From: Thiohalospira halophila DSM 15071
Lineage (GTDB): Bacteria > Pseudomonadota > Gammaproteobacteria > Thiohalospirales > Thiohalospiraceae
Direction of reading: 5' to 3'
Length of the DNA: 64,000 nt
Assembly: GCF_900112605.1 (NCBI RefSeq)
Contig: NZ_FOMJ01000002.1
Location: 229,105-293,104 of the forward strand
In this document: positions 39,235 through 49,193 of the stretch, piece by piece
How the letters are laid out: every line of letters starts with the position of its first letter
How positions within the stretch are numbered: position 1 is the stretch's first letter
The notes under the pieces: model-generated
Databases searched by the model: none
What the model saw: only the letters and a program-made list of their open reading frames with translations
What the model was told of the DNA's origin: nothing
Program-made: the position numbers and the translations under genes

Positions 39235-41691
39235 TCAGCCTGCCGGGGGCAGGCTCTCCTCCAGTCTCCGCGGGGTGGCAACCCCGAAACCCTGGACGGC
39301 GTCCACGCCGATACCGGCGAGGGCGGTGATCTGCTCCTCCCGTTCGGCCGCTTCGGCGATGGTGCGCAGCCCCATGACCCGCCCCACCTGATTGATGGCG
39401 CTGACCAGGGCCCTGTCTACCGGGTCGGTAAGGAGATCCCGGATGAAATGGCCGTCGATCTTCAGCCAGTCCACCTCCAGATCCTTGAGGTAGGCGAAGG
39501 AGGAGAGGCCGCTGCCGAAGTCATCCAGGGCAAACCGGAAGCCGTCCCGCCGCAGCTCGTGGATGAAGTGGCGCGTCTCCAGCAGATTGGCTACCGCTGC
39601 CGTCTCGGTGATCTCGAAGCAGACCCCGGCCGGGGGGAGGTCATGCTCCCGCGTCTGCTCGCGGATCCACGCCAGCAGCTCGCCATCGCCGAGGCTGGCC
39701 CCGGAGAGATTGATGTTGAACAGCCAGGTGGGCTGGCCGCTGGCATCCCGGCTGGCGCGCAGCGGGGCGGCCAGGGCCGCAAAGGCGTGGCGAATCACCC
39801 AGCGGTCCAGGGAGGGCATCACCCCGTAGCGCTCGGCGGCGGGGATGAAGCGGTCCGGCGTCAGCAGCTCGCCGCTGGTCGGGTGGATCAGGCGGACCAG
39901 CACCTCTTCGTGGCGCTTCAGCCCGTTCTCCTGGAAGTGGCGGATGGGCTGGCTCTCCAGCCGGAAGAGGTCCCGGTCCAGGGCCTCGGAGAGCACCGTG
40001 AGGATGTGCATCTCCCCCTCACGGCGGCGGACGGCATCGTCGTGGTGCTGCCAGACATGGACCCGGTTGCGACCCAGGTCCTTGGCGGTATAGGCGGCGA
40101 CATCGGCCGCGGACATGATATCGGTCACGTCGCAGCTGTCGGGCTCCACCAGGGCGACACCGATGGAGGCGCCCACCTGGAAGGGATGGCCCTGCCAGTG
40201 GAAGCGATACTCCTCCACGGCCGCCCGGATCTTCTCCGCCACCCGCGAGGCCGCGGCCAGATCGGCATCCTGGAGCAGCAGGGCGAACTCGTCGCCGCCC
40301 AGGCGGGCCAGCAGATCCTGGCTGCGCAGGTGCTCGCGCAGGGCCCGGGGGAGTTGACGCAGGAGCTCGTCCCCGGCGGCGTGGCCGGCCGTATCGTTGA
40401 CCACCTTGAACTGGTCCAGGTCCAGGAAGAGCAGGGCGTGGTGGCGGCCGGTGGCGCGGGCATCCTCCAGCAGCGCCCCCAGGCGCCGCTCGAACTCCCG
40501 TCGGTTCACCAGGCCGGTGAGGGGGTCGTGGCTCGCCTGCCAGGAGAGCTGCTGCGTGAGGGCGCGCTTCTCGCTGACGTCGTGGAAGACCATGACCGCC
40601 CCCATGACCCTGCCCTGCTCGTCGCGGATGGGGGCGGCGGAGTCCTCGATGGCGATGACCCGGCCGTCCCGGCTTTGCAGCGCCGTGTGGTTGGCCAGGC
40701 CGACGATGGTGCCGGACGCAAGGCAACGCCGTACCGGATTGTCCGCCGGTTCGCCGGTGAACTCGTTGAAGATCGGGAAGACCTCGTCGAGTTCCCGGTC
40801 GATGGCCTCGCCGACGCTCCAGCCGGTGAGGTTCTCGGCCACCGGGTTGAGGTATTCCACGCGGCCTTCGGCGTCGGTGGTGATGACGGCATCCCCGATG
40901 CTGTGGAGGGTCACCTGGGCGCGCTCGCGCTCGGCGTCCAGGGCCGCGTGGGTGCTGGCCACCCGCTCGGCCATGGCATCGAAGGCGCGGCTGATGGTGG
41001 CGAGTTCGTCGCGTCCGGCGAGGGCGGCGCGGGCCGAGGTATCGCCCCCGGCGAAGTGGTCCGCGGCGGCGGTCAGCCGGTTCATGCGCTGGCCGACCTG
41101 GCGGTGAAGCACCAGGGCCAGGCCGGCGACGACCACCAGCAGGAAGAGGGAGAGGTGGGCGGTCTGGTGCCAGGCCGCGGCCCGTGCCGTGGCCAGGGGG
41201 CGCTCCAGGGAGCGGATCAGGTGGAGTTCGCCGATGCCGGTGGGAGTCAGGTCGTCGGGGGCGCGGTCGAGGATGACGGGATAGGCGCCGTGGATGTTCG
41301 TCCCGGTTCGGGTGATGCCGCTCTCCGAAAGGCCTCGGACCGGCGGGCGATCCGCCAGGATCCCGGCCATGTCGCGACCCACCCAGGCCTGGCGGTGGGC
41401 GGCCCGGATGGTGCCGTCGGGGCCGGCGAGCAGGGCGGTGGTCAGGGCCGGATCGGCACCGGTGGCTGCCAGGACCTCCCGGATGCGCGACGGCTCGTCC
41501 TTGCGGGCGAGGTGCTCCAGCTGCGCCTGGAGCTGGTCGAGCTGGCGGGCCATCTCCGCCATGGCGCCCGACTGGGCCTGTTTACCGGCGTCGTCGAGGA
41601 AGCGCCAGTGGCTGTAGCCCAGCGTGGCCACGGCGAAGCCCGCCAGCACCAGCGGCAGCAGGGCGCGGAGGGAGACGGGGGGACGCCTCAT
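39235..41691 (-). CDS. Membrane HAMP-PAS-GGDEF-EAL cyclic-di-GMP signalling protein
   Basis: An 818-residue sensor. Two membrane helices (about 8-26 and 178-198) bracket a periplasmic domain of 150 residues. Then HAMP (about 199-250), PAS (about 258-375, LHSIGDAVITTDAEGRVEYLNPVAENLTG), GGDEF (motif GGDEF 465-469; the inhibitory I-site RxxD at 456-459 is present) and EAL (motif appears as EVLVR at 596-600, with ITET, DDFGSG and KIDGHF motifs kept). Both c-di-GMP synthesis and breakdown look possible; the active direction cannot be read. Its ATG overlaps the stop of the solute-binding lipoprotein gene by 4, indicating a functional pair. Confidence 0.9.
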   Translation of the reverse strand: MRRPPVSLRALLPLVLAGFAVATLGYSHWRFLDDAGKQAQSGAMAEMARQLDQLQAQLEHLARKDEPSRIREVLAATGADPALTTALLAGPDGTIRAAHRQAWVGRDMAGILADRPPVRGLSESGITRTGTNIHGAYPVILDRAPDDLTPTGIGELHLIRSLERPLATARAAAWHQTAHLSLFLLVVVAGLALVLHRQVGQRMNRLTAAADHFAGGDTSARAALAGRDELATISRAFDAMAERVASTHAALDAERERAQVTLHSIGDAVITTDAEGRVEYLNPVAENLTGWSVGEAIDRELDEVFPIFNEFTGEPADNPVRRCLASGTIVGLANHTALQSRDGRVIAIEDSAAPIRDEQGRVMGAVMVFHDVSEKRALTQQLSWQASHDPLTGLVNRREFERRLGALLEDARATGRHHALLFLDLDQFKVVNDTAGHAAGDELLRQLPRALREHLRSQDLLARLGGDEFALLLQDADLAAASRVAEKIRAAVEEYRFHWQGHPFQVGASIGVALVEPDSCDVTDIMSAADVAAYTAKDLGRNRVHVWQHHDDAVRRREGEMHILTVLSEALDRDLFRLESQPIRHFQENGLKRHEEVLVRLIHPTSGELLTPDRFIPAAERYGVMPSLDRWVIRHAFAALAAPLRASRDASGQPTWLFNINLSGASLGDGELLAWIREQTREHDLPPAGVCFEITETAAVANLLETRHFIHELRRDGFRFALDDFGSGLSSFAYLKDLEVDWLKIDGHFIRDLLTDPVDRALVSAINQVGRVMGLRTIAEAAEREEQITALAGIGVDAVQGFGVATPRRLEESLPPAG

Positions 41692-42674
41692 GGCCCGGCC
41701 TCCACGGAGGCCGAGACCGGCCCCCCGGTGAGGAAGGCCGCGGGGTCCCGGTGGCAGACGGTCTCCGTCGAGAGGAGGTCATTGGTGCCCAGGAAGTCGG
41801 CCATCTTCCGACAGGAGTCGGCCAGGGCCGGTTCCGGGCCGGCCAGCAGGCGGCGATTGGCGGTGCGATCCGGGAACTCCAGCCCCTCCAGGGCCCGCGC
41901 GATATCCTCCGGCTCGACCCCCTCGCGGCGGGCGGCGAATTCCCGGGCGGCCTCGTCATCGGGGTCGAGAAGATCGGCGCGGGCCCGGAACCAGGCGGCC
42001 ACCAGGTCAGCGATGGCCGCCCCCCGTTCCTGGAGCACCGACTCCCGGGTGACCAGGACGTCCACGATCCGGTCCGGGGTCTGGCGGCTGTCGAAGAGGA
42101 CTTGGCCGCCGGCATGGATGAGCCGGGAGCGCACCGGCTCGAAGGTCACGGCCGCTTCGACGGTACCCTGTCGGAACGCCGCCTCGTGCTCGTTCACCCG
42201 CAAGGGTATCTTCTCTACCTCGGTGGGTTTCAGGCCGGCCCGCTCCAGGGCGAGGGCGAGGAAGTAGGCGCCCAGGGCGGTATCTTCCACCGCCACCCGG
42301 CGGCCGGCCAGGTTTTCGAGGCTCTCCACCTCGGGCCGGGCGATGATGGCATCGCCACCGGCGGAGATATCCGCGACCAGGAAGACCCGTAGCTCAGGGA
42401 TCTCGGTGGCCGCCCGCAGGGCCTCGTCCAGGGTGAGGGCAGCCACGTCGATGGTGCCGTTGGCCAGCGCGCGCTGGACCTGGCTGGCGGAGAGGTATTC
42501 CACCGGATGGATGGCGTTACGGTCGAGGTAGCCGCGCTCCCGGGCGAGGTAGAGCGGCTCGTAGCCGGGCCAGATATTGGCTCCCACCCCGAGGGGGGCG
42601 TCGGGGGCATCGCTGCAGCCGGCCAGGAGCAGGGCGGCGAGCAGCAGGAGCAGGCGCAGCGGATTCGGGGCCAT
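41688..42674 (-). CDS. Orphan ABC-type solute-binding lipoprotein (NMT1/ThiY-like)
   Basis: A 328-residue periplasmic binding protein. Signal with lipobox LLAGC (Cys20); the mature part reads GANIWPGYEPLYLARERGYLDRN and later VEAAVTFEPVRSRLIHAGGQVLFDS, patterns of the NMT1/SsuA/ThiY class that binds pyrimidine, sulfonate or related small molecules. No ATPase or permease gene is nearby. It shares an operon (4-base overlap) with the membrane GGDEF/EAL protein, so it may deliver a ligand signal to that sensor's periplasmic domain and not feed a transporter. ATG chosen at the start of the signal peptide. Ligand unknown. Confidence 0.85.
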   Translation of the reverse strand: MAPNPLRLLLLLAALLLAGCSDAPDAPLGVGANIWPGYEPLYLARERGYLDRNAIHPVEYLSASQVQRALANGTIDVAALTLDEALRAATEIPELRVFLVADISAGGDAIIARPEVESLENLAGRRVAVEDTALGAYFLALALERAGLKPTEVEKIPLRVNEHEAAFRQGTVEAAVTFEPVRSRLIHAGGQVLFDSRQTPDRIVDVLVTRESVLQERGAAIADLVAAWFRARADLLDPDDEAAREFAARREGVEPEDIARALEGLEFPDRTANRRLLAGPEPALADSCRKMADFLGTNDLLSTETVCHRDPAAFLTGGPVSASVEAGP

Positions 42675-42773
42675 GTCCACGGTCTCGGAAGCGTACGGAT
42701 GGCGGATAACGGCCTCCCTGCCTCCTCCGCGGGACTCCGGGGTGGAGTGCTCGACCCCGTTGCCGGAGACCCC

Positions 42774-42802
42774 AGTATATCCCGGCCGCCGGAGGTGACC
42801 AC
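42774..42802 (-). promoter_or_regulatory. Possible promoter of the binding-protein/GGDEF operon
   Basis: TATACT on the minus strand (42779-42774) is a good -10 in an otherwise GC-rich gap; the -35 (TGGTCA, 16 bp upstream) is weak. Leader would be about 90 bases. Confidence 0.35.
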
Positions 42803-42954
42803 CCGCCAGGCACCCACTCGCCCTGATCGACACAATTGTTTCCGGCGTGCGGTCACCAATCCGTGGTTCGGGGCGGTCGGGAGCGGTCGTGGTAAGGGTG
42901 CGGCGATGGCGGGTAGAATGGGCCGGTTACGAATCGCGTGCAGGCGGAGGAGCC

Positions 42955-44538
<1,584 letters not shown>

Positions 44539-44610
44539 ACCTCGCACCCCCTTCCGGGGCAGCCGGGCCGCCAAGTGGGGGAGGGAGGGCGCCCGGCGCC
44601 CGTCAGGCTC

Positions 44611-47169
44611 ATGCAGAAGACCATTCGCGGCTTCATCATCACCGTCGCCGTGGGGGTGTCGGTGGTGCTCTTCATCGCGCTCTATCTCGTGGTCTCCACC
44701 GTCTACGATCGGACGGTGCGCGAGGATGCCCGCCACGTCAGTGACGTCATCGCCGAGCAGACCTTCAACTCCATGTTCCAGGTCATGCGCCAGGGCTGGA
44801 CCCGGCAGGAGCTGGAGGCGTTCATCCAGGCCAGCCAGGCCACCTTCGACGAGACCCCGTACCATCTCGAGATCTATCGCGGGAAGCGGGTGGAGCAGCT
44901 CTTCGGGCCCATCGAGCAGCCGGAGATGGACGCCCAAGTGGAGGACGCCTTCGCCAGCGGGGAGCGGGAGCTCATCGAGCGCGACCAGGGCCTGCGCTAT
45001 CTCTACCCCCTGAACGCCCGTGAGGAGTGCCTGCGCTGCCACACCAACGCCGAGGTGGGGGACACCCTGGGCGTCATCGAGGTGGAGCAGGACCTGGAGC
45101 CGGTGATCCGCTCGGCCCGGGAGGACTTCCTCACCGTGCTGGCCTTCCTGGCGCCGCTCCCGGTGGTGGGGGCCCTGGGCGTCGGCCTCTTCCTCAATCG
45201 CCGGATCAAGCGCGCCCTGGGGGTGGTGGAGGACTCCATCGAGCGGGTGAACAAGGTCTCCGACCTCAAAGAGGTGGCCTTCCGCGACCAGAGCCCCGGC
45301 TTCGCCGAGCTCGACCACCTGCTGGACAACATGCAGGAGCTGGTGGAGAAGCTGCGCGGCTTCGCCGTGGACCGCGATCTGCTGGAGTTCGAGATCCGGC
45401 TGCTGGAGAAGTTCGTCATCACCTCCGAGGTGGTGCGGGACTGGCGGGAGTACGTCAGCCAGCTCCTGCTGGAGATCAACCAGATCGTCGACGCCTACAG
45501 CCTCTTCTCCGTCTTCAAGGTGGACGAGGAGGTCTTCGATCTGGAGGTCTTCTGGCGCTGCCATCCCCCGGAGGAGGTCCGCCAGACCTTCGAGGCGGCC
45601 GTCTTCCGGGCCATGGCGGAGGAGCCCCACTTCCAGCCCATGCCGGAGATCCAGGTCCACCACCACGTGGCCGAGACCGGCTGCACCATCGAGGCCATCG
45701 ACCCCGACGCCATCGAGGTCCAGACCAAGTCCCTGCTGGTGGAGACGCCCAAGATCGGCGGCATCGTCGGTATCGGCGTGCAGGCCGACATCGTCCGCGA
45801 CGACATGCGCATGCTGGTGGTGGAGAGCATCCTCTCCACCCTGCTCAACGTCGTGGGCTCGGTGAAGGCCATCTACAAGTACACCCGGGACCTGGAGTAC
45901 TACGCCACCCGCGACCCGCTCACCGACCTCTACAACCAGCGCGTCTTCTGGGAGCTGCTGGAGTACGAGATGGGCCGGGCGGAGCGGGGCGACTACGGCT
46001 TCGCCGTGCTGGTCATCGATCTGGACAACTTCAAGGCCATCAACGATACCTACGGGCACGGCTTCGGCGACCGCTTCCTGGCAGCCTTCGCCGAGACCCT
46101 GCGCGCCTCGGTGCGCCAGGGGGATGTCCTGGCCCGCTACGGTGGGGACGAGTTCGTTGCCATCCTGGGCGAGGGCGACGAGGGGACCCCCTACCAGGTG
46201 GCCGAGCGCATCCGCGAGGCGGCCAGCGGCGTGGCGCTCACGGCTCCGGACGGCCACGAGGTCCACGCCACCATCTCCATCGGGGTCGCGTTCTATCCGG
46301 AGCACGCCACCGAGTTCAAGGATCTCTTCATGTTCGCCGACAACATGATGTACAAGGCCAAGACCGAGGGTAAGAACCGCATCGGCTACCCCACCGAGGA
46401 GGACGTGCTGGAGGTCTTCCGCGCCATCGGCGAGAAGAGCCGGGTGGTCCAGCAGGCCCTGGATGCCGACCACGTGGTCCCCGTCTTCCAGCCCATCGTG
46501 GAGGCGTCCACCGGCCGGGTGGTGGCCCACGAGACCCTCAGCCGCATCCGTCGGGAGGACGGTACCCTCATGGGGGCCGGGGAGTTCGTGGAGGTGGCCG
46601 AGCGCATGGGGATCATCCACAAGCTCGACCATCTGATGATGGAGAAGGCCTTCGCCCGCATGGCGGAGACCGATTACCAGGGGCTGCTCTTCATCAACCT
46701 CTCGCCCCGGGTGCTGGTGCTGGGCGAGTTCCTGCGCGAGACCAGCCGGCTGGTGGAGTTCTACGGCATCGACCCGGGCCGGGTGGTCTTCGAGCTCACC
46801 GAGCGGGACACGGTGAGCAACTTCCAGGTGCTGGAGGACTTCGTCAACGACCTCAAGCTGGAGGGCTTCAAGTTCGCCATCGACGACTTCGGCTCCGGGT
46901 TCTCCTCCTATCACTACATCAAGCACTTCCCGGTGGACTACGTGAAGATCGAGGGCGACTTCATCGTGAACATGCTCAGCGACGGCCGGGACCGCGCCTT
47001 CGTGCGGAACATCAGCAACCTCGCCCAGGAGCTGGGGATCCGGACCATCGCGGAGTTCGTGGAGAGCGAGGAGGTGCTGAATGCCGTGGCCGGGACCGGC
47101 ATCGACCTGGCCCAGGGCTTCCATACCGGCCGACCCTCGGAGACGCTCACCCCGGCGGAGCCGCAATGA
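44611..47169 (+). CDS. c-type heme sensor with GGDEF and EAL domains
   Basis: An 852-residue membrane protein. N-terminal helix (about 6-30), a periplasmic domain with the heme-attachment motif CLRCH (140-144), typical of Tll0287/DUF3365-like sensors, and a second membrane helix (about 174-196). Cytosolic part: helical linker, an uncharacterised middle domain (about 250-420), GGDEF (motif at 511-515, RxxD I-site at 502-505) and EAL (motif written ETLSR at 641-645, with FELTERD, DDFGSG, KIEGDF). It probably senses redox state, NO or CO and adjusts c-di-GMP. Start is uncertain (weak site; an upstream GTG is possible). Stop overlaps the MFS gene. Confidence 0.88.
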   Translation: MQKTIRGFIITVAVGVSVVLFIALYLVVSTVYDRTVREDARHVSDVIAEQTFNSMFQVMRQGWTRQELEAFIQASQATFDETPYHLEIYRGKRVEQLFGPIEQPEMDAQVEDAFASGERELIERDQGLRYLYPLNAREECLRCHTNAEVGDTLGVIEVEQDLEPVIRSAREDFLTVLAFLAPLPVVGALGVGLFLNRRIKRALGVVEDSIERVNKVSDLKEVAFRDQSPGFAELDHLLDNMQELVEKLRGFAVDRDLLEFEIRLLEKFVITSEVVRDWREYVSQLLLEINQIVDAYSLFSVFKVDEEVFDLEVFWRCHPPEEVRQTFEAAVFRAMAEEPHFQPMPEIQVHHHVAETGCTIEAIDPDAIEVQTKSLLVETPKIGGIVGIGVQADIVRDDMRMLVVESILSTLLNVVGSVKAIYKYTRDLEYYATRDPLTDLYNQRVFWELLEYEMGRAERGDYGFAVLVIDLDNFKAINDTYGHGFGDRFLAAFAETLRASVRQGDVLARYGGDEFVAILGEGDEGTPYQVAERIREAASGVALTAPDGHEVHATISIGVAFYPEHATEFKDLFMFADNMMYKAKTEGKNRIGYPTEEDVLEVFRAIGEKSRVVQQALDADHVVPVFQPIVEASTGRVVAHETLSRIRREDGTLMGAGEFVEVAERMGIIHKLDHLMMEKAFARMAETDYQGLLFINLSPRVLVLGEFLRETSRLVEFYGIDPGRVVFELTERDTVSNFQVLEDFVNDLKLEGFKFAIDDFGSGFSSYHYIKHFPVDYVKIEGDFIVNMLSDGRDRAFVRNISNLAQELGIRTIAEFVESEEVLNAVAGTGIDLAQGFHTGRPSETLTPAEPQ

Positions 47170-48443
47170 ACCCGCGCCGGGCCCGCGTCTACGCCTGGGC
47201 GCTCTATGACGTGGGCAACTCCGCCTTCGCCACCGTGGTGATGGCGGGCTTCTTCCCCATCTTCTTCAAGGAGTACTGGAGCGGCGACCTCCCGGCCACC
47301 GAGAGCACCTTCTGGCTGGGGGCGGCCAACTCCGTGGCCAGCCTGCTCATCCTGGCCAGCGCCCCGCTGCTCGGCGCCATGGCCGATGGCGGGGGCGGGC
47401 GCAAGCGTTTCCTCGCCGCCTTCACCGGTCTGGGTGTGGTGGCCACCGCCGCCCTCTACCTGGTGCCCGCCGGGGCGTGGCCGGTGGCCGCGGTGCTCTA
47501 CACCCTGGCGGCCATCGGCTTCTCCGGGAGCATGGTCTTCTACGACGCCATGCTGCTGGCCGTCTGCCGGGAGCGCCACTTCGATGCCGTCTCCGCCCTG
47601 GGCTACGCCCTGGGCTACCTCGGGGGCGGGCTGCTCTTCGCCTTCACCGTGGTCATGACCCTGCAGCCGGGCTGGTTCGGCCTGGCCGAGGAGGCCACGG
47701 CGGTGCGCCTGGCCTTCCTGATCACGGCGGGCTGGTGGGCGGCCTTTACCCTGCCCCTGCTGCGCCGGGTCCCGGAGCCCATGCTCGGACCCCGAGGCGG
47801 CGGGATCGTCGCCGGCCTGGCGGAGTTGAAGACGACCCTGGGACGGGTGGGGCGGCTGCGGCCGGTGGTCCTCTTCCTGGCCGCCTACTGGTTCTACATC
47901 GACGGCGTGGACACCATCGTGCGCATGGCGGTGGACTACGGCCTGGCCATCGGGCTGGAGACCGGCGACCTCATCCTGGCCCTGCTGCTTACCCAGGCGG
48001 TGGGTTTCCCGGCGGCGCTGGCCTTCGGTCGGCTGGGGGCCCGCCTGGGCCCGCGGAGGGGGATCGAGATCGCCATCGCCGTCTATCTCGGGGTGGTCGT
48101 GTGGGCGACCTACCTGGATTCGGCGCTGGAGTTCTACCTCCTCGCCGCGGCGGTGGGGCTGGTCCAGGGCGGCATACAGTCATTGAGCCGATCGCTGTAT
48201 GCCCGCATCATACCGCGGGACAGGACGGCGGAATTCTTTGGCTTCTATAATATGCTCGGCAAGTTCGCCGCCGTCCTGGGGCCGGCCCTCATGGGCGGCG
48301 TGGGCCTTGTGACCGGCTCCCCCCGGGCGGGGATGGGGGTGGTGGCCCTGCTGTTCGTGGTGGGCTGGCTGCTGCTGCGCCGGGTGGACGAGGAGGCGGC
48401 GCGCCGCCAGGCACGGGAACTGGAAGGCAGGAACGATCTTTGA
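47166..48443 (+). CDS. MFS transporter, UMF1 family
   Basis: A 425-residue polytopic transporter of the UMF1 (Atg22-like) branch: WALYDVGNSAFATVVMAGFFPIFFKEYW at the start, GAMADGGGGRKRFLAAF between helices 2 and 3, and GGIQSLSRSLYARIIPRDRTAEFFGFYNMLGKFAAVLGP near the end are the family blocks. About 12 helices. Yeast relatives export amino acids from vacuoles; bacterial substrates are unknown. ATGA overlap with the heme/GGDEF gene suggests co-expression. Confidence 0.88.
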   Translation: MNPRRARVYAWALYDVGNSAFATVVMAGFFPIFFKEYWSGDLPATESTFWLGAANSVASLLILASAPLLGAMADGGGGRKRFLAAFTGLGVVATAALYLVPAGAWPVAAVLYTLAAIGFSGSMVFYDAMLLAVCRERHFDAVSALGYALGYLGGGLLFAFTVVMTLQPGWFGLAEEATAVRLAFLITAGWWAAFTLPLLRRVPEPMLGPRGGGIVAGLAELKTTLGRVGRLRPVVLFLAAYWFYIDGVDTIVRMAVDYGLAIGLETGDLILALLLTQAVGFPAALAFGRLGARLGPRRGIEIAIAVYLGVVVWATYLDSALEFYLLAAAVGLVQGGIQSLSRSLYARIIPRDRTAEFFGFYNMLGKFAAVLGPALMGGVGLVTGSPRAGMGVVALLFVVGWLLLRRVDEEAARRQARELEGRNDL

Positions 48444-48487
48444 GGGGCGGCCCCGGGGCCGTCCGGAAACGAGGAGGAAAGAGGCTG

Positions 48488-49051
48488 ATGAGCGACGGGA
48501 GTGACGGTGGTCTGATGAGCCTGCCGCCCATCTATTCGGAGGGCGAGGAACCCGGCGTGGCGCTCATGCGCGAGATCGCCCGGAAGCTGGCGGAGTACGG
48601 GCTACCGCGCCATGGCGAGGATACCAAGCGGATCATCAGTGGCCTGGTGAATCCGGAGGCCTTTGGCGATACCGGCTTCTCGGTGAAGGAGCTGAACAAC
48701 CGGGAGCTGGAGTTCCACGTCGTCATCTCCGGTACCCCGGCGGGGATCGAGTACAACGAGTGGACGGAGTGGCAGTCGGGCTACGGCGCCATGACCGCCC
48801 GCGAGCCGCTGAACCAGAAGTCGTTGCACAGCACCATCCGGGACGCCTTCCGGGACATGGGCTTCACGGTGAAGAAGGTCAAGAACGACTCCCACGCCAA
48901 GTACGGGAGTGATGACGTCACCTACGTGGTCATCACCGAGTACCCGGAGATCCTCAAGGTCGCCAGTACCGGCGAGGAGCGCAAGAACGACGACGTCTCC
49001 AAGCAGTGGGACGCCTTCTTCGACAGCCTCAAGCCCGCCAAGAAGTACTGA
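48488..49051 (+). CDS. Unrecognised 187-residue cytosolic protein
   Basis: I do not recognise the family. Soluble, no signal peptide. An N-terminal helix (ALMREIARKLAEYGLP, about 26-41) is followed by mixed alpha/beta with ELEFHVVISGTPAGIEYNEWTEWQSGYG and DVTYVVITEYPEILKVAS strands, then a helical, Lys-rich end. GAGGAGGAAAG precedes the ATG well. It is the last plus-strand gene of the run, 44 bp after the MFS gene, and may share its transcript. Base composition is as the neighbours. A nucleotide- or peptide-binding role would be guesswork. Confidence 0.7.
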   Translation: MSDGSDGGLMSLPPIYSEGEEPGVALMREIARKLAEYGLPRHGEDTKRIISGLVNPEAFGDTGFSVKELNNRELEFHVVISGTPAGIEYNEWTEWQSGYGAMTAREPLNQKSLHSTIRDAFRDMGFTVKKVKNDSHAKYGSDDVTYVVITEYPEILKVASTGEERKNDDVSKQWDAFFDSLKPAKKY

Positions 49052-49071
49052 AGCCCACCTTCCCGCACTCA

Positions 49072-49180
49072 CGTCGTTCCCGCGCAGGCGGGAACCTCGC
49101 GGACCCGGCCGCCGGTCCTGAAGGTCCTGCGGCCTGTTCTCGAGGTTCCGGACTGGCGCTGCGCGCCATCCGGAACGACG
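49072..49180. repeat. REP-like double hairpin at a convergent gene end
   Basis: A 109-bp intergenic unit between the unknown gene and valS. Its outer ends CGTCGTTCC and GGAACGACG are inverted. It contains one hairpin TTCCCGC-GCAG-GCGGGAA (49077-49094) and a long one GTTCCGGA...TCCGGAAC (49145-49176), the latter with inner TGGCGC/GCGCCA. Such CGTTCCCGCGCAGGCGGGAA units are widespread dispersed repeats in proteobacteria. As convergent genes flank it, it may act as a two-way terminator. Confidence 0.75.
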
Positions 49181-49193
49181 GGGGTGACGGACC

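Noticed and set aside
39448..42267. A 939-codon open frame antisense to the GGDEF/EAL and binding-protein genes
   Set aside because: Very high GC leaves few stop codons on the antisense strand. The translation is Gly/Val/Leu/Ala-rich with no domain, and the opposite strand has complete domain motifs.
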